Of a stretch of DNA of 64,000 bases, positions 25,980 through 35,902 are shown one piece after another. The notes beneath the pieces are model-generated. The model was not told the DNA's origin. It did no database searches and saw only the letters and a list, made by a program, of their open reading frames with translations. Origin of the DNA: Limibacter armeniacum. GTDB taxonomy: Bacteria; Bacteroidota; Bacteroidia; Cytophagales; Flammeovirgaceae. Numbering within the stretch: position 1 is the first letter of the stretch; each line of letters begins with the position of its first letter. Where the stretch lies: NCBI RefSeq assembly GCF_036880985.1, contig NZ_JBAJNO010000004.1:124001-188000 (forward strand), read 5' to 3'. The position numbers were made by a program, and so were the translations under genes.

Positions 25980-26188
25980 TGTTGCAATTAGGTATATATA
26001 AAAAAATGTTGCTGTTTCCAGAACATCCTGTGTTTATCAATGGTACCGTGAAGATAGCAATAATGATCAGAAATGGTTATTGATCATGACATTGTGACTC
26101 CATTTATACAATAATTTTGGTTTGAGTGATTATTTCGTCAACTTAAGTTTTTCATTGCTTTAAAAATCAATAGAATAGAGCCTTTCTT

Positions 26189-26659
26189 ATGGATGTATTA
26201 CTCCCCAGTAATGAGTTTTTGAGGGGTTCCTTCAATTGCATTAACAATATATACACTGTCTATTGGACGGCAGAAACCGTCAATTTGACTGATGTTCTGT
26301 ATAAAGATTGTGCACGAATGTTGATCAAAAGTGTGAAGCAAATTCAGCCGCCATTGATGTTTATAGATTCGGTTTATTTCAAATTCAACCTTCTGTCCCA
26401 TATACAGGATTGGGTTGATAATGAAATTATTCCACCGATAGCTGCCTCTAGTACAGAAAAGATGGCATTCTGCAAAAGTTTTGATCTGGTTTCTCAAATT
26501 TTGATTGAAGAGACGATGGATCAGCCTATTTCCAATTCCTACTTAAAAGTGAAGTATTTTTATCACAAAGAAGCCGCCATCAAATGGCTGTTAAAAGATG
26601 GGATAAGAAGTGTTCCTACCATTAACTTAAAAGGCTTGCCTTACCTTCCAAAAAAATAG
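26189..26659 (+). CDS. Small cytoplasmic protein, possibly STAS/SpoIIAA-like
   Basis: 156 residues, no signal peptide. The pattern of alternating strands and helices (LMFIDSVYFKFN, HIQDWVDNEIIPPIA, KMAFCKSFDLVSQILIEETM, then YFYHKEAAIKWLL at the end) resembles Bacteroidota proteins annotated as STAS or SpoIIAA-like. Those end with a 'FxDxEEALKWL' helix. Such proteins may be anti-sigma antagonists or lipid-binding sensors. It is divergent from the Rieske-P450 gene with a 209-base gap. The family call is tentative. Confidence 0.55.
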   Translation: MDVLLPSNEFLRGSFNCINNIYTVYWTAETVNLTDVLYKDCARMLIKSVKQIQPPLMFIDSVYFKFNLLSHIQDWVDNEIIPPIAASSTEKMAFCKSFDLVSQILIEETMDQPISNSYLKVKYFYHKEAAIKWLLKDGIRSVPTINLKGLPYLPKK

Positions 26660-26749
26660 GTCACTTTGAATTTTAGATAAATACATTCTGCTTAAAATTT
26701 GATGTATTTTTCTTTTGAATAAGGTCCTTTTTCAGAAAGGGTTTTCAAT

Positions 26750-26783
26750 AAAAAAGCAGTGAAAGTAATTACACCTCCACTGC
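26750..26783 (-). terminator. Terminator of the GH3 gene
   Basis: On the minus strand GCAGTG (26783-26778) pairs with CACTGC (26761-26756) and is followed by six T (26755-26750). It lies just past the GH3 stop at 26810. Confidence 0.55.
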
Positions 26784-26809
26784 CTTTAATTTATTGAAAT
26801 ATTATAAGT

Positions 26810-29113
26810 TTACTTAAACTCAAACATCGCCTGATTGACTGTATAATCTGAACTTTCTCCTATCCAAACCTTAAACTGACCTGGTTCAACCGTCAACTCT
26901 TTTTCCAAATTCACGAATTGAATCATTTCTTCATCAATTTTAAAAGACACTGTTTTCGACTCTCCTTTTTTCAGCATGATTTTCTCAAACCCTTTCAGTT
27001 CCTTTACGGGTCGTGTAATGGAGGCTGTTATATCCTGCACATAAAGTTGTACAATCTCTTCCCCGTCAAACTGTCCTGTATTTTTGACCTCAATACTGAC
27101 ATTGATTTCTCCTCCCTTTGAAAAAGTCTCCTTATCCAACTTCAAGTTACTGTATTCGAAGCTTGTATAACTCAAACCGTGTCCGAAAGAATAAAGTGGG
27201 GTATTGGATACATCCAAGTAAGATGATTTATAGTCAGACCATTTCTCCTCATTCAGTGGTCTACCTGTGCTCTTGTGGTTATAGAATATTGGTATCTGAC
27301 CAACATTTCTTGGAAACGTAATGGTCAGTTTGGCAGATGGATTGTAATCCCCAGATAAAATATCAGCAATGGCATGTCCTCCCATTGTACCCGGATACCA
27401 AGCCTCCACGATCGCATCCACATTCTCATCTTCCCATGACAAATCCATAGGACGTCCATTCAGCAATACCAATATGATCGGTTTATTCAACTTTTTCAGT
27501 TCCTTCAGCAGGTCTTGTTGTGGTTCCGGAATCTTAATGTCTGTCCGGCTTGCCGCCTCTCCTGACCAGTTAAAGTCCTCACCTCCAGCAAACAAAATCA
27601 CATCTGCATTTTTGGCTACACTCAAAGCTTCGTCAAATCCGCTTTTATCTTCCTTTTTAAGAAGGTCGCAGCCTTTGGCATATTCAAACTTTACTTGTGA
27701 ACCTTTGTACTTTTCTGTTAAGCCTTCAAAGATGGTAACGCTTTCGCTACGGTCTCCTCTGATTGCCCATTCACCATTCATACTATTTCGCTCCTTGATC
27801 ATTGGCCCAATCAAAGCCACTTTTGCAGTCTTAGCTTTATCCAGTGGCAATGCATTGTTCTTGTTTTTCAGGAGTACTATTGAACGTTGTGCCGCTAAGC
27901 GAGCAACCTCATAATGTTCCTTGTTACTTACCCACTTTTTCTCACGGGCTTCATCCATATATCGGTAAGGGTCATCAAATAACCCTAGCATAAACTTCAT
28001 TTCTAGTACACGGGCAGCTGCTCGGTTGATATACCCTTCACTGATCTTCCCTTCATCAAGAAGTGCTTTCAGGTATTGTACATACCCTGCTCCGTTCATA
28101 TCCATATCAATACCTGCCAGAAGTGCTTTTTCTGAAGCTTCTTTCAAATCTTCTGCAAAGCCATGTTCTACCATCTCATTGATAGCGGTATAATCGGTCA
28201 CAACCATACCCCTAAAGTCCCATTGGTCACGAAGAATATCCGTAAACAAGTATTTATTCCCTGTAGCCGGTACACCTTCAATCTCATTGAATGCTGTCAT
28301 AAAAGTTGCCACACCTGCCTCTATACAAGCCTTGAAAGGAGGAAGGTAAACATCTTTTAAAGTTCTATCTGAGATATCCACTGTGTTATAATCCCGTCCC
28401 GCTTGAACAGCTCCATATGCTGCAAAATGTTTGGCACAAGCCAACATGGTGAACGGATCTGCAAAATCTTTATAAGTCTTGATGCCTTGAAATCCTTTGA
28501 CCCTTGCCTTGGCAATCTCATTTCCAAGATAGACATCCTCTCCTGCCCCTTCCATCACACGTCCCCAACGAGGGTCACGCGCTATATCCACCATCGGGGC
28601 AAATGTCCAGCTGATTCCTGAGGAAGTAGCTTCAACGGCTGCAATTCGGGCAGACTTCTCCATGAGTTCCAAGTCCCATGAACAGGACTCTGCCAATGGC
28701 ATTGGAAACGTCGTTTTATAACCATGAATCACATCTGCCGCGAAAAGGATAGGAATTTTCAAACGGGAATGTTGCATGGCTTGTTCCTGTAACTGCCTTA
28801 ACCCTTTTGCTCCAAACACATTAAACATTGACCCTACCATTCCCTTCTGAAGGTATTCCTTGAACTCATCTCCTATTTCTGGTCCGGTGACCGCACCCCT
28901 ACCTGCAAACTGTGTCATCTGACCTATTTTTTCTTCTATGGTCATTATCGCAAGCAAGGAATCTACTTTCCTTTCAATCTCCGCATCACCGCTATAACTC
29001 TTCCACTTTAAGTCATCATCGGGAGCATCTTTAATAAACGCGGTACCTACCAGTAAGGTAGCCGGCACAATCAACAGCAGTGTTGCCTTGGTTAGTAATC
29101 TTCTGATATTCAT
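26810..29113 (-). CDS. GH3 beta-glucosidase, BglX-like
   Basis: About 767 residues from ATG 29113; the frame opens at TTG 29128. A signal-anchor-like N-terminus (LLTKATLLLIVPATLLVGTAF) suggests export to the periplasm. The order is the GH3 N-terminal barrel (MTIEEKIGQMTQF, FAPMVDIARDPRWGRVMEG, AKHFAAYGA), with nucleophile Asp307 in VVTDYTAI. The alpha/beta sandwich (SIVLLKNKNNALPL, FAGGEDFNWSGEAASR) comes next. A C-terminal fibronectin-III-like domain (VSIEVKNTGQFDGEEIVQLYV) is last. This is the full BglX layout. It releases glucose or similar residues from the non-reducing end of beta-glucan oligosaccharides and could finish the work of GH30 enzymes, though it is not in their operon. Confidence 0.93.
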   Translation of the reverse strand: MNIRRLLTKATLLLIVPATLLVGTAFIKDAPDDDLKWKSYSGDAEIERKVDSLLAIMTIEEKIGQMTQFAGRGAVTGPEIGDEFKEYLQKGMVGSMFNVFGAKGLRQLQEQAMQHSRLKIPILFAADVIHGYKTTFPMPLAESCSWDLELMEKSARIAAVEATSSGISWTFAPMVDIARDPRWGRVMEGAGEDVYLGNEIAKARVKGFQGIKTYKDFADPFTMLACAKHFAAYGAVQAGRDYNTVDISDRTLKDVYLPPFKACIEAGVATFMTAFNEIEGVPATGNKYLFTDILRDQWDFRGMVVTDYTAINEMVEHGFAEDLKEASEKALLAGIDMDMNGAGYVQYLKALLDEGKISEGYINRAAARVLEMKFMLGLFDDPYRYMDEAREKKWVSNKEHYEVARLAAQRSIVLLKNKNNALPLDKAKTAKVALIGPMIKERNSMNGEWAIRGDRSESVTIFEGLTEKYKGSQVKFEYAKGCDLLKKEDKSGFDEALSVAKNADVILFAGGEDFNWSGEAASRTDIKIPEPQQDLLKELKKLNKPIILVLLNGRPMDLSWEDENVDAIVEAWYPGTMGGHAIADILSGDYNPSAKLTITFPRNVGQIPIFYNHKSTGRPLNEEKWSDYKSSYLDVSNTPLYSFGHGLSYTSFEYSNLKLDKETFSKGGEINVSIEVKNTGQFDGEEIVQLYVQDITASITRPVKELKGFEKIMLKKGESKTVSFKIDEEMIQFVNLEKELTVEPGQFKVWIGESSDYTVNQAMFEFK

Positions 29114-29280
29114 CTTCTTACTGGTCAATTGTTATAATGTATTTTTTCCTATTATGAGTACAAAAAAGTTAAAACATTGACCAATTAAAATGACTTATAC
29201 TTCCATCTAAGTCACAGTGTTACAATAATATATTGTGAATTGTCACTTAGCATTCGCTTCTAGTACGTCTTTAAAGTGAT

Positions 29281-29335
29281 GGATTGAAACCCATCGCTGA
29301 TATATTTAGGGGTAACCCATAACTCCCGTCAATAC
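29281..29335. repeat. Fragment of the 'CCATCGCTGATATATT' intergenic repeat family
   Basis: The stretch CCCATCGCTGATATATT matches the centre of the element at 23970-24161, and CCCATAACTCCCGTC resembles that element's right end. Ends are not complete, so this is a degraded copy in the 302-base gap between the GH3 and GH53 genes. Confidence 0.5.
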
Positions 29336-29350
29336 CATGCTTTTGGGTAT

Positions 29351-29396
29351 AAAAAAAACATGAGCCACCTCCGAAATCGATTCAGGGTGGCTCATG
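29351..29396 (-). terminator. Terminator of the GH53 gene
   Basis: 11-bp stem CATGAGCCACC (29359-29369) / GGTGGCTCATG (29386-29396); on the minus strand it is followed by eight T (29358-29351). It lies 20 bases past the GH53 stop. Confidence 0.85.
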
Positions 29397-29415
29397 CTCA
29401 GAAAAGGCAATAGTG

Positions 29416-31437
29416 TTACTTTTTTATCACTCGAGTTTTAATACTGCCATCAATCACCAGCATGTATAACCCATTATTCAATTGAGAAATATCCATCTTC
29501 TTTGTATCCTTTACCTCCATCACCAATGTCCCTGCAACACTGTATAAAGCCAAGTGCTGAGGAGTTACTGATCCCTTTACTTGAATATATGTACTTGCTG
29601 GATTGGGGTACACACTCACGCTGCTGAAGGAATCGGAAAGGTCACTTGCTAACACCAATCTGTAATTGGCAGTATCACAACTATTCCATACAAAAGCGTA
29701 AGTTATATCTGAATTACCAATTGTATATTCCCTATCGGAGTTATATATCGTTGCACATGCCGTAGGTACCGTCTCTCTATTGCTCCAATTATTGGCATTC
29801 AAAAAGTAATAACCCCCACTACTACCAGGAGCCAAATTCGTAGTGTAAGTATAAATGCTGCCACTCTCCCATGACATCGGTACAATGGACCAATTGCCAT
29901 CTCCCGTAAAGTCTCCTGTCACATATACGCCGTTACTGGTACTAACACCTTCCATATCTACCTTGAAGGTCACCTGTACCTCTGAGGGAATAACCTCTTC
30001 ACAGCTTCCCCACTTGTAAGCCAATGTCATGTCTGAGGTCCCTATCGTATACGCTCTGTCTGAATTGTACATTGCAGCACATTCCGTCGGCACTGTTTCC
30101 CTGCTGCCCCAATCATTCGCATTTAAGAAATAATAACCGCCAGTACTCCCAACAGCGATCGTGGTAGTATAGGAATAAACTGTTCCGCTTTCCCATGACA
30201 TCGGTACAATGGACCAACTGCCATCTCCCGTAAAGTCTCCTGTCACATATACGCCGTTACTGGTACTAACACCTTCCATATTTACCTTGAAGGTCACCTG
30301 CACCTCCGTAGGACTACTGGAAATATAATCTTCTGAAAGGAAACCAATTCCTCCCGATTCCATCAATTCATTGTCAAAATCAAAGAATGTTACATTTTCC
30401 CAATGTGAACCTGTTCCCCAAAGTGTTGAACATGGTGTCGAGACCCAAGCTGGCTCCCAGTAGATCACGCCTATTCCACCACTTTCTGCTACTTCTGTCG
30501 TAAGGTCAACCAGAAAATCTTTCTGCACCTCAGGAGTTGGGGCAGCATACCCCGATGCAGATCCTTCCATCACATTGGTAGCTGTTTCATCGACAGCATC
30601 ATTGGTCCAAGGATGTCCCGTTTCCACAATCATGACATCCTTGTTATAAGTAGTCTTCAGACTGGCAATAATGTCTCCTGTCTGGCTTACATTATTGGAA
30701 GTATGCCAAACGGGGTAATAGGACAACCCAATAATATCATATCCAGTTAACCCCGCTGCTGTTGCTTCCGAAAACCACCATGCAGCATTTGCAGGGTCTG
30801 CGATATGAATTACTGTTTTTGGGGTAATAGATGATTGCGCTCCTGCATCCTTTACAGCCTGAATACCTGCGTTCAGTAATGTAGCTGAACGAGCAAAATC
30901 AACAGGGTATAAGGCTACCCCATCCTTTACCATAACATTGCCATTGGTTTCGTTGCCCACCTGAACCAGCTCCGGCATCAACCCTTCCGAATTTAGGGAG
31001 GCAAGCGTATTGTAAGTATAGTTATACACTTCTTGCTTCAGCTGATCGACTGTAGTGGTATATTCCCATGCAGCAGGAATGTATTGCTTCTCTGGGTCGG
31101 TCCATTCATCAGAGTAATGAAAGTCCAGTAATACTTCCATGTTTAGAGATTTGGCTCTCTGGATACTCTTTTTTACATCCGCAAAGTTAGAATAGTTCGT
31201 CCAGGTTGGATTATGCCAAAGCCTTACCCTCACCAAATTAGCTCCATAATCATAGAAAATCTGATAGGGGTCTTTGGTTTGACCATTCTCCTTAAAAACA
31301 GCGCCGCAATCCTCCATTTCATTTACATAGGATAAGTCAACTCCTTTATAGAATGTCTGTGCATTTAGGCTACCAAATGACAGTAACCATATTGGTATCA
31401 CTAAGGACAGTAGTTTTGGGTAGGTATTCATTTTCAT
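29416..31437 (-). CDS. GH53 endo-beta-1,4-galactanase with duplicated C-terminal modules and T9SS signal
   Basis: 673 residues. Signal peptide (about 1-27, ending SLNAQ); GH53 barrel about 28-365 with acid/base Glu163 in VQVGNETNG and nucleophile Glu272 in MIVETGHPW. Two tandem modules of 108 residues follow (about 375-592), each with VTFKV(N/D)MEGVSTSNGVYV and YYFLNAN(D/N)W, beta-sandwich modules that may bind glycan. The C-terminus (about 610-673, VYPNPAS then KKMDISQLNNGLYML) is a type A T9SS sorting domain. The enzyme should be secreted and attached to the cell surface, cutting beta-1,4-galactan of pectin or similar algal polymers. No galactan-specific SusCD genes are nearby. Confidence 0.92.
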   Translation of the reverse strand: MKMNTYPKLLSLVIPIWLLSFGSLNAQTFYKGVDLSYVNEMEDCGAVFKENGQTKDPYQIFYDYGANLVRVRLWHNPTWTNYSNFADVKKSIQRAKSLNMEVLLDFHYSDEWTDPEKQYIPAAWEYTTTVDQLKQEVYNYTYNTLASLNSEGLMPELVQVGNETNGNVMVKDGVALYPVDFARSATLLNAGIQAVKDAGAQSSITPKTVIHIADPANAAWWFSEATAAGLTGYDIIGLSYYPVWHTSNNVSQTGDIIASLKTTYNKDVMIVETGHPWTNDAVDETATNVMEGSASGYAAPTPEVQKDFLVDLTTEVAESGGIGVIYWEPAWVSTPCSTLWGTGSHWENVTFFDFDNELMESGGIGFLSEDYISSSPTEVQVTFKVNMEGVSTSNGVYVTGDFTGDGSWSIVPMSWESGTVYSYTTTIAVGSTGGYYFLNANDWGSRETVPTECAAMYNSDRAYTIGTSDMTLAYKWGSCEEVIPSEVQVTFKVDMEGVSTSNGVYVTGDFTGDGNWSIVPMSWESGSIYTYTTNLAPGSSGGYYFLNANNWSNRETVPTACATIYNSDREYTIGNSDITYAFVWNSCDTANYRLVLASDLSDSFSSVSVYPNPASTYIQVKGSVTPQHLALYSVAGTLVMEVKDTKKMDISQLNNGLYMLVIDGSIKTRVIKK
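29660..30305 (-). repeat. Near-identical 324-bp tandem repeat inside the GH53 gene
   Basis: The two accessory modules are offset by exactly 324 bases. Around 29867-29975 and 30191-30299 the two copies differ at only a few positions over about 110 bases, whereas other parts of the unit differ more. This suggests recent duplication or local gene conversion. Confidence 0.7.
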
Positions 31438-31622
31438 CTAAAGTGTTGTTAATGGTGAATATTCTCAAATTGATTAATTGTATCAATGACATTTAAATAT
31501 CACCGTTAGCTCCAAATCAAGAAGGAGGTAAATTCATTTTAAAGGGTAGGCATATTCACACACCCCGTTATAAGACCTCTTCAGTGGGTTTTAGCCTAGA
31601 AAAAAAGACACTTTTCAAAAAT

Positions 31623-31651
31623 AAAAACCATCTACTAAGACAAGTAGATGG
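31623..31651 (-). terminator. Terminator of the peroxidase gene
   Basis: 9-bp stem CCATCTACT (31628-31636) / AGTAGATGG (31643-31651); the minus strand continues into five T (31627-31623). It lies 28 bases past the stop at 31679. Confidence 0.7.
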
Positions 31652-31678
31652 CTTTCTAATGAATTCAATATTTACTTT

Positions 31679-32860
31679 TTATTGCTGAGCCACATTATTC
31701 CCTTCAGCTGAAGGCATTTCAGGACGTGGCATTCTGTAAATATGAGTAGTCATGGATTCCAAAAAGGCTATCAGTTCTTTCTTTTCCTGTGGAGTCAATC
31801 CCAATGGCTTTAAGATATCCGATGTTTTTGGAAATAAAGGGTCGTCCTCAAACTCTGGTCTCGGTTTTGGTCTTGCCATCCCGTGATCATACATGTTCAT
31901 AATCCCATCCATGCTTGGGAATAATCCATTATGCATCCAAGGTCCAGTTCGCATCACTTCACGAAGGGTTGGTGTCTTGAACCTGCCCACATCAGCAGTG
32001 TCCTTAGTCACCAAGTAACGTCCCAAGTCCTCGTACTTTCTGCCATAGTAATGCAGTCCAAGGTTATGAAACTTATTGTCTGTCAGGAAAGGACCATTAT
32101 GGCAATTGATACATCTTGCCTTGGTACGGAACAGGTGCAATCCTTTCAAAGCATCATCACTGAGTGCTTCCTTATCCCCTTTCAGGAATTTATCCAGTTT
32201 ACTTTCCCTGCCTTCCAATGTTCGCTGGAAATAAGCCAAAGCTGATGCAATCCGGTCAACAGTTACCACCTCATCTCCGAAAGCCTTTTCAAAATAAGGC
32301 TGGTAACCTTTAATTTTTTCAATTTTTGCCGGTAACAAGTGTAATCCCTGATGCATCTCTAACGGATTGGCTACAGGTTCTAGTGCTTGCTGCTCCAATG
32401 TACCTGCACGTCCGTCCCAAAACAGTGGAGTCGTTGCCCAACTGTAAAACAGGCTTGGTGTATTCCGTTGTCCCAACTGGTGATCGTGCCCTACCCCTAC
32501 CGTTCTTCCATTACTCCATGAGAGTTGAGGATCATGGCAAGAGGAACAGGAAATCTGTCCGGAAGAAGAGAGTCTGGGGTCAAAAAACAGGACTTTCCCC
32601 AACTCAATTAGTGGTTGCAGAGAATCTACACCTTTGTATGGTGAAGGAGGTACTGGAGCAATTTCCTTCCAGTCAATATCAGCATCTACATTTGGTGCAG
32701 GCCAGTTACTTGGCTCATCACTGTATATCTCTCTTAACTTTTCTACAGTATATCCCTTTTCGGTGTTTTCCTTATTGCAGCTAAACCATACAAATGCAGA
32801 AAATAGCAACACTGTACTGAGCAAGCCGATTTCCCTTATATTTTTGATAGTTGTTTTCAT
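31679..32860 (-). CDS. Di-haem cytochrome c peroxidase (MauG/CcpA type), lipoprotein
   Basis: 393 residues. A lipoprotein signal ends VWFSC (Cys28). Two c-type haem motifs, CSSCH (105-109) and CINCH (250-254), and the conserved LGKVLFFDPRLSSSG and LRNVxxTxPYMHNG-like region (LREVMRTGPWMHNG) define the family. These enzymes reduce hydrogen peroxide or carry out MauG-type oxidations in the periplasm. The gene is last in an operon with a TonB receptor, a DUF4876 lipoprotein and a DUF6850-like barrel, a cassette seen in several Bacteroidota. The link to metal or haem uptake is inferred. Confidence 0.9.
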   Translation of the reverse strand: MKTTIKNIREIGLLSTVLLFSAFVWFSCNKENTEKGYTVEKLREIYSDEPSNWPAPNVDADIDWKEIAPVPPSPYKGVDSLQPLIELGKVLFFDPRLSSSGQISCSSCHDPQLSWSNGRTVGVGHDHQLGQRNTPSLFYSWATTPLFWDGRAGTLEQQALEPVANPLEMHQGLHLLPAKIEKIKGYQPYFEKAFGDEVVTVDRIASALAYFQRTLEGRESKLDKFLKGDKEALSDDALKGLHLFRTKARCINCHNGPFLTDNKFHNLGLHYYGRKYEDLGRYLVTKDTADVGRFKTPTLREVMRTGPWMHNGLFPSMDGIMNMYDHGMARPKPRPEFEDDPLFPKTSDILKPLGLTPQEKKELIAFLESMTTHIYRMPRPEMPSAEGNNVAQQ

Positions 32861-32935
32861 TAGCCCAAGCTATTAAGATTTCTGTGTATCGAATTATTCA
32901 AAAAAGTTGTAAGTAAAACTGGTTGAGTATTTTCC

Positions 32936-34471
32936 TTAATGCAGGAAGGTCAGCTTAAATGAGATAAGATCACGCTTCCCTGTTGGTTCAAAGAGACTGT
33001 TTGGAATTGAAATCACATTGAGTGGAACAGTGCTTTGATAAGTAACTCTCCCTTGCAGCCTGAAACGGTCAAAGGCTTTTTCTGCTGAAACAGCTGCCTC
33101 AGGTGCTATATAACTGGCAGTATTGTATTGGAACTCAGGATAGACAACCGATTGTGTCACAATATTCTCCTGAGAGGCTAACACTTGAATGGATTGCGTC
33201 AGGTTATGTCTGTAATCAGCGCCTACACGTAGTCGATAAGTAATCGACTGAACTTCAAAAGCTTTTTCGCCTTTCACGCCAACAAGCAAATTTGAAAAGC
33301 TGTACTGGTGAGAGGCATTGTAGTCTTTCTTCGATTGGTCTCTGAAAGCCAATTGACCTTCCAAGCTTATTCTTTTAATTGGTTGGCTGATCAGGTAAGT
33401 GATTTTCTGCTCAAACGCATCATAGAAATAATTGACTCCCCCAAGAATGTAGTTCCAGTCTTTTCCTTTCTCAATTGTCGTTAAGGAGACCCATTGCTGC
33501 TGCCAGCTTCCTTCCAGCTTACGCATGTAAAGTCTGTTTTCGGTTGTAGAAAGTGTATAATCTCCTACAGGATCTTTTATCAAAACTTGCTCCTCTGTCT
33601 TTAACCTTTTGAAAGTAGAGGATGCTTGTTTCCATGCCAGCTCATTATTGACTTCCCAAACCTTGTTGTTGAAATGCCATTGCAACCCTGCCCCAAGGGT
33701 ATTGGTCCTAGCCCTGTACCTTTTATAGTCAATCAAATCATAGCTTCCTAAGCCAAATAGCGTATGCACCCTGTATTCAGTAGCGCCGTAGCTGTCATTG
33801 TTATCATTGTAAAAACGATAACTTCCATTCTCTGTATTAAACCCCAAACGAGCACTTGCGCTTAACAAATGGTTTGGGTGAATTTGATAACCTACCTGCA
33901 ACTGGGCTTCTAATTCCGAAAAATCTATCTCAGGTCGTGGATCATTTGATCGAGCCATTTGCTGTAGTTGATATTGCAACCCTAGTCCCAATACCAGCTT
34001 CTCATTCATTACCGGACGGACCACATTCACATGGATATCCAGCTGATCATTACTCCAGTTTCCTTTCTTGATATTTCCCCAATTGTAAGGGTTTGAGGAA
34101 GCCTCCCTTGTCAGTAACCAACCCAAACTATCGTTTTCAACTTTTTGGTAACTAAAACCTCCTTCTAACCAATAGCCACGTAACGCTCTCAGTCCTTCGG
34201 AAAAAAGCTGAAGGTTTTTGCTCCTCTCCTGCTGTTGGTTGTTTCGGAATTCACCTGTTTCATTTGAAAAACCGACATAACTTCTCCCAAACTGCTGTTG
34301 AATCAAGTACGGACGAAATGGCTGTGCAGAAATTTCCTTCCAAGCGGTTTGAAAAGGTAGAGACAATATATCCACCTTAAGGCTATCTGAGCCGGTTTGT
34401 CCTTTTGAAGGAAAACCAAACAATAACAAAAGACTGCTGAATAGAACGGTATAAGACAGGTACTTCATCAT
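32936..34471 (-). CDS. Outer-membrane beta-barrel protein, DUF6850-like
   Basis: About 511 residues from ATG 34471 (or 34468); the frame is open to TTG 34504, which falls inside a hairpin. Signal peptide MKYLSYTVLFSSLLLLFGFPSKGQ. The rest is repetitive beta-barrel sequence with alternating polar and aromatic residues (FSEGLRALRGYWLEGGFSY, NKVWEVNNELAWKQA), ending in a hydrophobic strand with terminal LTFLH. It matches the pattern of Bacteroidota proteins labelled DUF6850. Function unknown. Its neighbours suggest a component of a TonB-linked uptake or redox system. Confidence 0.7.
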   Translation of the reverse strand: MMKYLSYTVLFSSLLLLFGFPSKGQTGSDSLKVDILSLPFQTAWKEISAQPFRPYLIQQQFGRSYVGFSNETGEFRNNQQQERSKNLQLFSEGLRALRGYWLEGGFSYQKVENDSLGWLLTREASSNPYNWGNIKKGNWSNDQLDIHVNVVRPVMNEKLVLGLGLQYQLQQMARSNDPRPEIDFSELEAQLQVGYQIHPNHLLSASARLGFNTENGSYRFYNDNNDSYGATEYRVHTLFGLGSYDLIDYKRYRARTNTLGAGLQWHFNNKVWEVNNELAWKQASSTFKRLKTEEQVLIKDPVGDYTLSTTENRLYMRKLEGSWQQQWVSLTTIEKGKDWNYILGGVNYFYDAFEQKITYLISQPIKRISLEGQLAFRDQSKKDYNASHQYSFSNLLVGVKGEKAFEVQSITYRLRVGADYRHNLTQSIQVLASQENIVTQSVVYPEFQYNTASYIAPEAAVSAEKAFDRFRLQGRVTYQSTVPLNVISIPNSLFEPTGKRDLISFKLTFLH

Positions 34472-34490
34472 AACAAGATTTGACTCAAGG

Positions 34491-34530
34491 AAAAAGCAAT
34501 GCAAAGCAGCCTCAAACTACTTTGCATTGC
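34491..34530 (-). terminator. Hairpin between DUF4876 and barrel genes
   Basis: Perfect 11-bp stem GCAATGCAAAG (34496-34506) / CTTTGCATTGC (34520-34530); on the minus strand five T follow (34495-34491). It could act as an attenuator inside the operon. Confidence 0.7.
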
Positions 34531-34557
34531 CCGTATTCATATATTTCTATTTTCAGC

Positions 34558-35868
34558 TTAGTCCGCAAAACCTTTTGGTGTTGCCATTTCAAGGAATGTA
34601 AAGTCTTCCGCTGAGTTATTTGTATCCTGTAGTACTCGTCTACCACCTTCTCCTAAACTAGAAACTGTCTTACGAATAACAGACTGTGATGAAAAACCTC
34701 CATTAGGAGCATATGTATAGGTGGCATCCACATCTGTTGTCAGTTTAGGAGGCAATATACTGTCAGGACTTCTTTGAGTCTCTACTCCATCAATGATATA
34801 AGACTTAGGGATCTGGATATAAAGTTTAGAACTAGATGTTACCTCACGTGTATTAGGTGCCGGATAGCTGCTTAAACCACTGATCCCATTTTCGGCTCTA
34901 AAAATCAGGTAACTGTCTCTTCCCAAATTGTCAAGGATAAAATCTTTACCATAAATATGGTGTACAATCAAATTAGGCACACTTGGGTTATCAAGATCAG
35001 ATACATAAGGAGTTTCCAAATCATTACCTAGATAAACTTCAAACTCAGCACCACTCAGGTCTACTGTAAGATCAGGGTTTTGTACCGTTACAGTATCGCC
35101 ATCATTTTCAACAAATGGAGCCTTATGGTTCATCGCATTTTGAGCTATAATAAAGCTTTCTCCTGGCTCCAACGGATAATCCTTACCACTTCCTGGCACT
35201 TGGTAAAGCCATTTGGAATAGAAATAATCCGTGTTAGGATCACCCTCTGCATTCATCCCAATTGACTGACTCCAGTCATATTGTCCGTTTGCTTGATCAT
35301 AGCCTGAATCCTTTGTATTTAGCTTACCATATGCTCCCATGATATAAAGTCCATCAGCATAGATAGTCTTGTTGGAGTTATTGTAAATCTCAATAAACTG
35401 ATCACGGAAACTCGCTCCTTCTTTGGTGTTTGAGCCAGCATAGTAAATCTGTTTGATCAACAGGTCACCTACTTTACCTGATTCCATTACCAAAGTAGCT
35501 GAGTCAATACCGTTGATTACCTGTAAAGCAGACTCTGATGCATTGAAGATCACTTCATCACTTTCTGAAGGGTAACCAAAAAGAGCTTCAAAGGCTACTT
35601 TATCCAAAGTCCTTGTTGCAGAAACCTGATATGTTCCAGCAGGCAAAGCTTCAAAAGTGATTGTGCCTTCTGTATCACTTACACCAGAATAAGATTGAGA
35701 AGAAGTAGTATTGATAATCTTTACACTTACTTCTCCCATAGGCAAGCTACCATAATTTTCATCTGTTATTACCTTAACTGTAAGGTCAACAGGCAGCACG
35801 ACCTCATCTTCCTGACAAGCAGTCAAAAAAAGTAGCAACCCAATAAATGGTACAATTAGCTTTTTCAT
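34558..35868 (-). CDS. DUF4876 surface lipoprotein
   Basis: 436 residues from ATG 35868; the frame is open further to 35916, but MKKLIVPFIGLLLFLTAC gives the lipoprotein signal (Cys18). Residues about 25-105 form an Ig-like/CNA-B-type domain (GVSDTEGTITFEALPAGTYQV). The middle region (LIKQIYYAGSNTKEGASF, then DQFIEIYNNSNKTIYADGL) is the DUF4876 domain, resembling a lamin-tail fold. It is probably an outer-surface partner of the TonB receptor encoded 35 bases upstream, in the same way SusD or XusB serve theirs. Ligand unknown. Confidence 0.8.
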   Translation of the reverse strand: MKKLIVPFIGLLLFLTACQEDEVVLPVDLTVKVITDENYGSLPMGEVSVKIINTTSSQSYSGVSDTEGTITFEALPAGTYQVSATRTLDKVAFEALFGYPSESDEVIFNASESALQVINGIDSATLVMESGKVGDLLIKQIYYAGSNTKEGASFRDQFIEIYNNSNKTIYADGLYIMGAYGKLNTKDSGYDQANGQYDWSQSIGMNAEGDPNTDYFYSKWLYQVPGSGKDYPLEPGESFIIAQNAMNHKAPFVENDGDTVTVQNPDLTVDLSGAEFEVYLGNDLETPYVSDLDNPSVPNLIVHHIYGKDFILDNLGRDSYLIFRAENGISGLSSYPAPNTREVTSSSKLYIQIPKSYIIDGVETQRSPDSILPPKLTTDVDATYTYAPNGGFSSQSVIRKTVSSLGEGGRRVLQDTNNSAEDFTFLEMATPKGFAD

Positions 35869-35902
35869 TAGTATAGTATTAAAGTCAATTTGAAAGAATA
35901 GT

